In this document: positions 61,501-64,000 of the stretch, piece by piece
Layout: the number at the start of each line of letters is the position of its first letter
Position numbering within the stretch: position 1 is the stretch's first letter
Source: Hydractinia symbiolongicarpus
Taxonomy: Eukaryota; Cnidaria; Hydrozoa; Anthoathecata; Hydractiniidae
Assembly (NCBI RefSeq): GCF_029227915.1
Contig: NC_079881.1
Location: 33,083,501 to 33,147,500 of the forward strand
Reading direction: 5' to 3'
Length of the DNA: 64,000 nt
Translations under genes and position numbers: made by a program
Notes under the pieces: generated by a model
What the model saw: the letters and a program-made list of their open reading frames with translations, nothing else
Database searches by the model: none
What the model was told of the DNA's origin: nothing

Positions 61501-64000
61501 GGCATTTTGGTCCCCACCTCGCCTTTCCCTTGTGCCACTTAAACAGTTTTCATATGCATAGCCGAACTAAGACAAGTGTCCGTTGTCGTCGTGAGAGTAA
61601 GGGCCAGTGCCGCAACGAGCGCTTTGTCTCCACCACTGATTCGCCATTTACACCTAGAATGCCCACCGTCTGCGGAAGTGACCAGTTGCGTTGAAAAGAG
61701 GCGATGCATAATGTGTCCTGCTTTACACGAAAGGGTTCTTCTCCATTCGGAAGCGAGCAAACAAGAATTTTTGCGCTTTTCTTGCATTCGACGCAGTCTT
61801 CGTGAGCTCAGCAGATTTCTATTTTTAGGCATGGTCCCAGTGGGAACCTCCAAATATTGCAACGCCGGCGATGTTTCACGCCGTCATGCGGGATATTGGG
61901 AAAAGTTTTCAATTAGCAATCACCACGCCTCGGTTAAACCTCATTGGCTATGGTAATGCCACTGCGCAAAGCTAACCCAACAAGAACGGCAACCATCGCG
62001 TGCTTCTTTAACGTTGTCGATTGCTTGTGGTTACGGCATTTTGGTCCCCACCTCGCCTTTCCCTTGTGCCACTTAAACAGTTTTCATATGCATAGCCGAA
62101 CTAAGACAAGTGTCCGTTGTCGTCGTGAGAGTAAGGGCCAGTGCCGCAACGAGCGCTTTGTCTCCACCACTGATTCGCCATTTACACCTAGAATGCCCAC
62201 CGTCTGCGGAAGTGACCAGTTGCGTTGAAAAGAGGCGATGCATAATGTGTCCTGCTTTACACGAAAGGGTTCTTCTCCATTCGGAAGCGAGCAAACAAGA
62301 ATTTTTGCGCTTTTCTTGCATTCGACGCAGTCTTCGTGAGCTCAGCAGATTTCTATTTTTAGGCATGGTCCCAGTGGGAACCTCCAAATATTGCAACGCC
62401 GGCGATGTTTCACGCCGTCATGCGGGATATTGGGAAAAGTTTTCAATTAGCAATCACCACGCCTCGGTTAAACCTCATTGGCTATGGTAATGCCACTGCG
62501 CAAAGCTAACCCAACAAGAACGGCAACCATCGCGTGCTTCTTTAACGTTGTCGATTGCTTGTGGTTACGGCATTTTGGTCCCCACCTCGCCTTTCCCTTG
62601 TGCGACTTAAACAGTTTTCATATGCATAGCCGAACTAAGACAAGTGTCCGTTGTCGTCGTGAGAGTAAGGGCCAGTGCCGCAACGAGCGCTTTGTCTCCA
62701 CCACTGATTCGCCATTTACACCTAGAATGCCCACCGTCTGCGTAAGTGACCAGTTGCGTTGAAAAGAGGCGATGCATAATGTGTCCTGCTTTACACGAAA
62801 GGGTTCTTCTCCATTCGGAAGCGAGCAAACAAGAATTTTTGCGCTTTTCTTGCATTCGACGCAGTCTTCGTGAGCTCAGCAGATTTCTATTTTTAGGCAT
62901 GGTCCCAGTGGGAACCTCCAAATATTGCAACGCCGGCGATGTTTCACGCCGTCATGCGGGATATTGGGAAAAGTTTTCAATTAGCAATCACCACGCCTCG
63001 GTTAAACCTCATTGGCTATGGTAATGCCACTGCGCAAAGCTAACCCAACAAGAACGGCAACCATCGCGTGCTTCTTTAACGTTGTCGATTGCTTGTGGTT
63101 ACGGCATTTTGGTCCCCACCTCGCCTTTCCCTTGTGCCACTTAAACAGTTTTCATATGCATAGCCGAACTAAGACAAGTGTCCGTTGTCGTCGTGAGAGT
63201 AAGGGCCAGTGCCGCAACGAGCGCTTTGTCTCCACCACTGATTCGCCATTTACACCTAGAATGCCCACCGTCTGCGGAAGTGACCAGTTGCGTTGAAAAG
63301 AGGCGATGCATAATGTGTCCTGCTTTACACGAAAGGGTTCTTCTCCATTCGGAAGCGAGCAAACAAGAATTTTTGCGCTTTTCTTGCATTCGACGCAGTC
63401 TTCGTGAGCTCAGCAGATTTCTATTTTTAGGCATGGTCCCAGTGGGAACCTCCAAATATTGCAACGCCGGCGATGTTTCACGCCGTCATGCGGGATATTG
63501 GGAAAAGTTTTCAATTAGCAATCACCACGCCTCGGTTAATCCTCATTGGCTATGGTAATGCCACTGCGCAGAGCTAACCCAACAAGAACGGCAACCATCG
63601 CGTGCTTCTTTAACGTTGTCGATTGCTTGTGGTTACGGCATTTTGGTCCCCACCTCGCCTTTCCCTTGTGCCACTTAAACAGTTTTCATATGCATAGCCG
63701 AACTAAGACAAGTGTCCGTTGTCGTCGTGAGAGTAAGGGCCAGTGCCGCAACGAGCGCTTTGTCTCCACCACTGATTCGCCATTTACACCTAGAATGCCC
63801 ACCGTCTGCGGAAGTGACCAGTTGCGTTGAAAAGAGGCGATGCATAATGTGTCCTGCTTTACACGAAAGGGTTCTTCTCCATTCGGAAGCGAGCAAACAA
63901 GAATTTTTGCGCTTTTCTTGCATTCGACGCAGTCTTCGTGAGCTCAGCAGATTTCTATTTTTAGGCATGGTCCCAGTGGGAACCTCCAAATATTGCAACG
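55528..64000. repeat. Array segment G: copies 105-120, including the right-edge partial copy
   Basis: The m135 series is G, G, C, C, G, C, C, C, G, C, C, C, C, G, C, C. Copies 106 and 109 share m374 G to A (56435, 58037; 1602 bp apart). Copies 113 and 118 share m274 G to T (60073, 62743; 2670 bp apart). Copy 120 starts at 63538 and is cut by the window edge after 463 bp; it carries a change at m3 and m34 A to G, the same m34 change as in copy 48 far to the left. Copies 110, 111 and 115-117 show no private change that I could find. Confidence 0.9.

Larger units (their letters stand above)
1..64000. repeat. 534-bp satellite DNA array, about 120 head-to-tail copies
   Basis: The whole window is a direct tandem repeat with a period of exactly 534 bp. 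The same landmark (TTGGCTATGGTAATG) recurs at 9, 543, 1077, 1611 and onward to 63546, and the phase is lost only once, by a 9-bp deletion in copy 28. There are 119 complete copies and a 463-bp partial copy. No copy is inverted and nothing is inserted between copies. Hand comparison finds about 70 independent substitution events across 120 copies, so neighbours are usually more than 99.5% identical. Long homogeneous arrays of this kind are typical of eukaryotic centromeric or heterochromatic satellites, kept uniform by unequal crossing-over and gene conversion. I do not recognise the family, and chromosome location is inference. The array runs off both ends of the window. Confidence 0.98.

Noticed and set aside
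1-64000. CRISPR array or giant repeat-protein gene
   Set aside because: The repeat is 534 bp with no variable spacers, so it is not CRISPR. Although 534 is divisible by three, every frame meets a stop in each monomer, so no long repeat protein can be read through.
1-64000. Array as an assembly artefact of one repeated read or contig
   Set aside because: Ordered private variants, nested duplications of different sizes and a unique deletion give many copies their own identity, which simple artificial duplication would not produce. Exact copy number in the uniform stretches still cannot be verified from sequence alone.

Overview
The window is one uninterrupted satellite-DNA array. A 534-bp monomer is repeated head-to-tail about 120 times (119 complete copies plus a 463-bp partial copy), with no unique sequence, gene, transposon or RNA gene between copies. 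Taking monomer position m1 as window base 1, copy k starts at 534(k-1)+1 up to copy 28 and at 534(k-1)-8 from copy 29 onward. The shift comes from the only indel, a 9-bp deletion in copy 28. Both window edges lie inside the array, so the real array is longer than 64 kb and its flanks are not visible.

This layout fits a eukaryotic tandem satellite of the pericentromeric, centromeric or heterochromatic kind; I do not recognise the family or the species. The monomer is about 49% GC. By hand count it has 35 CpG against about 32 expected, so it shows no CpG decay. All recurring open frames use TTG or GTG starts, have no recognisable domain, carry nonsense changes in some copies and overlap on both strands, so I call no protein-coding gene.

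Copies are extremely alike. A hand count gives about 70 independent substitution events over 120 copies, roughly 0.6 per copy, and about half the copies match one of two consensus types. The main dimorphism is m135 C or G (50 C copies, 70 G copies). Layout: copies 1-20 (1-10680) are mostly C-type and include a duplicated 6-copy block and all m182-G copies. Copies 21-50 (10681-26691) are all G-type, with the deleted copy 28 and a duplicated 3-copy block at the right end. Copies 51-69 (26692-36837) are mixed. Copies 70-81 (36838-43245) are G-type. Copies 82-87 (43246-46449) are C-type. Copies 88-104 (46450-55527) show a C-G-G-G four-copy rhythm. Copies 105-120 (55528-64000) show three-copy and five-copy repeats of variants.

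There is no gene system here. The points of interest are the hierarchy of local duplications, which records recent unequal exchange; a 17-bp minus-strand motif in every monomer that matches 8 of 9 core bases of the CENP-B box; and a short palindrome that collects far more mutations than the rest of the monomer, while a second palindrome of the same design is unchanged.
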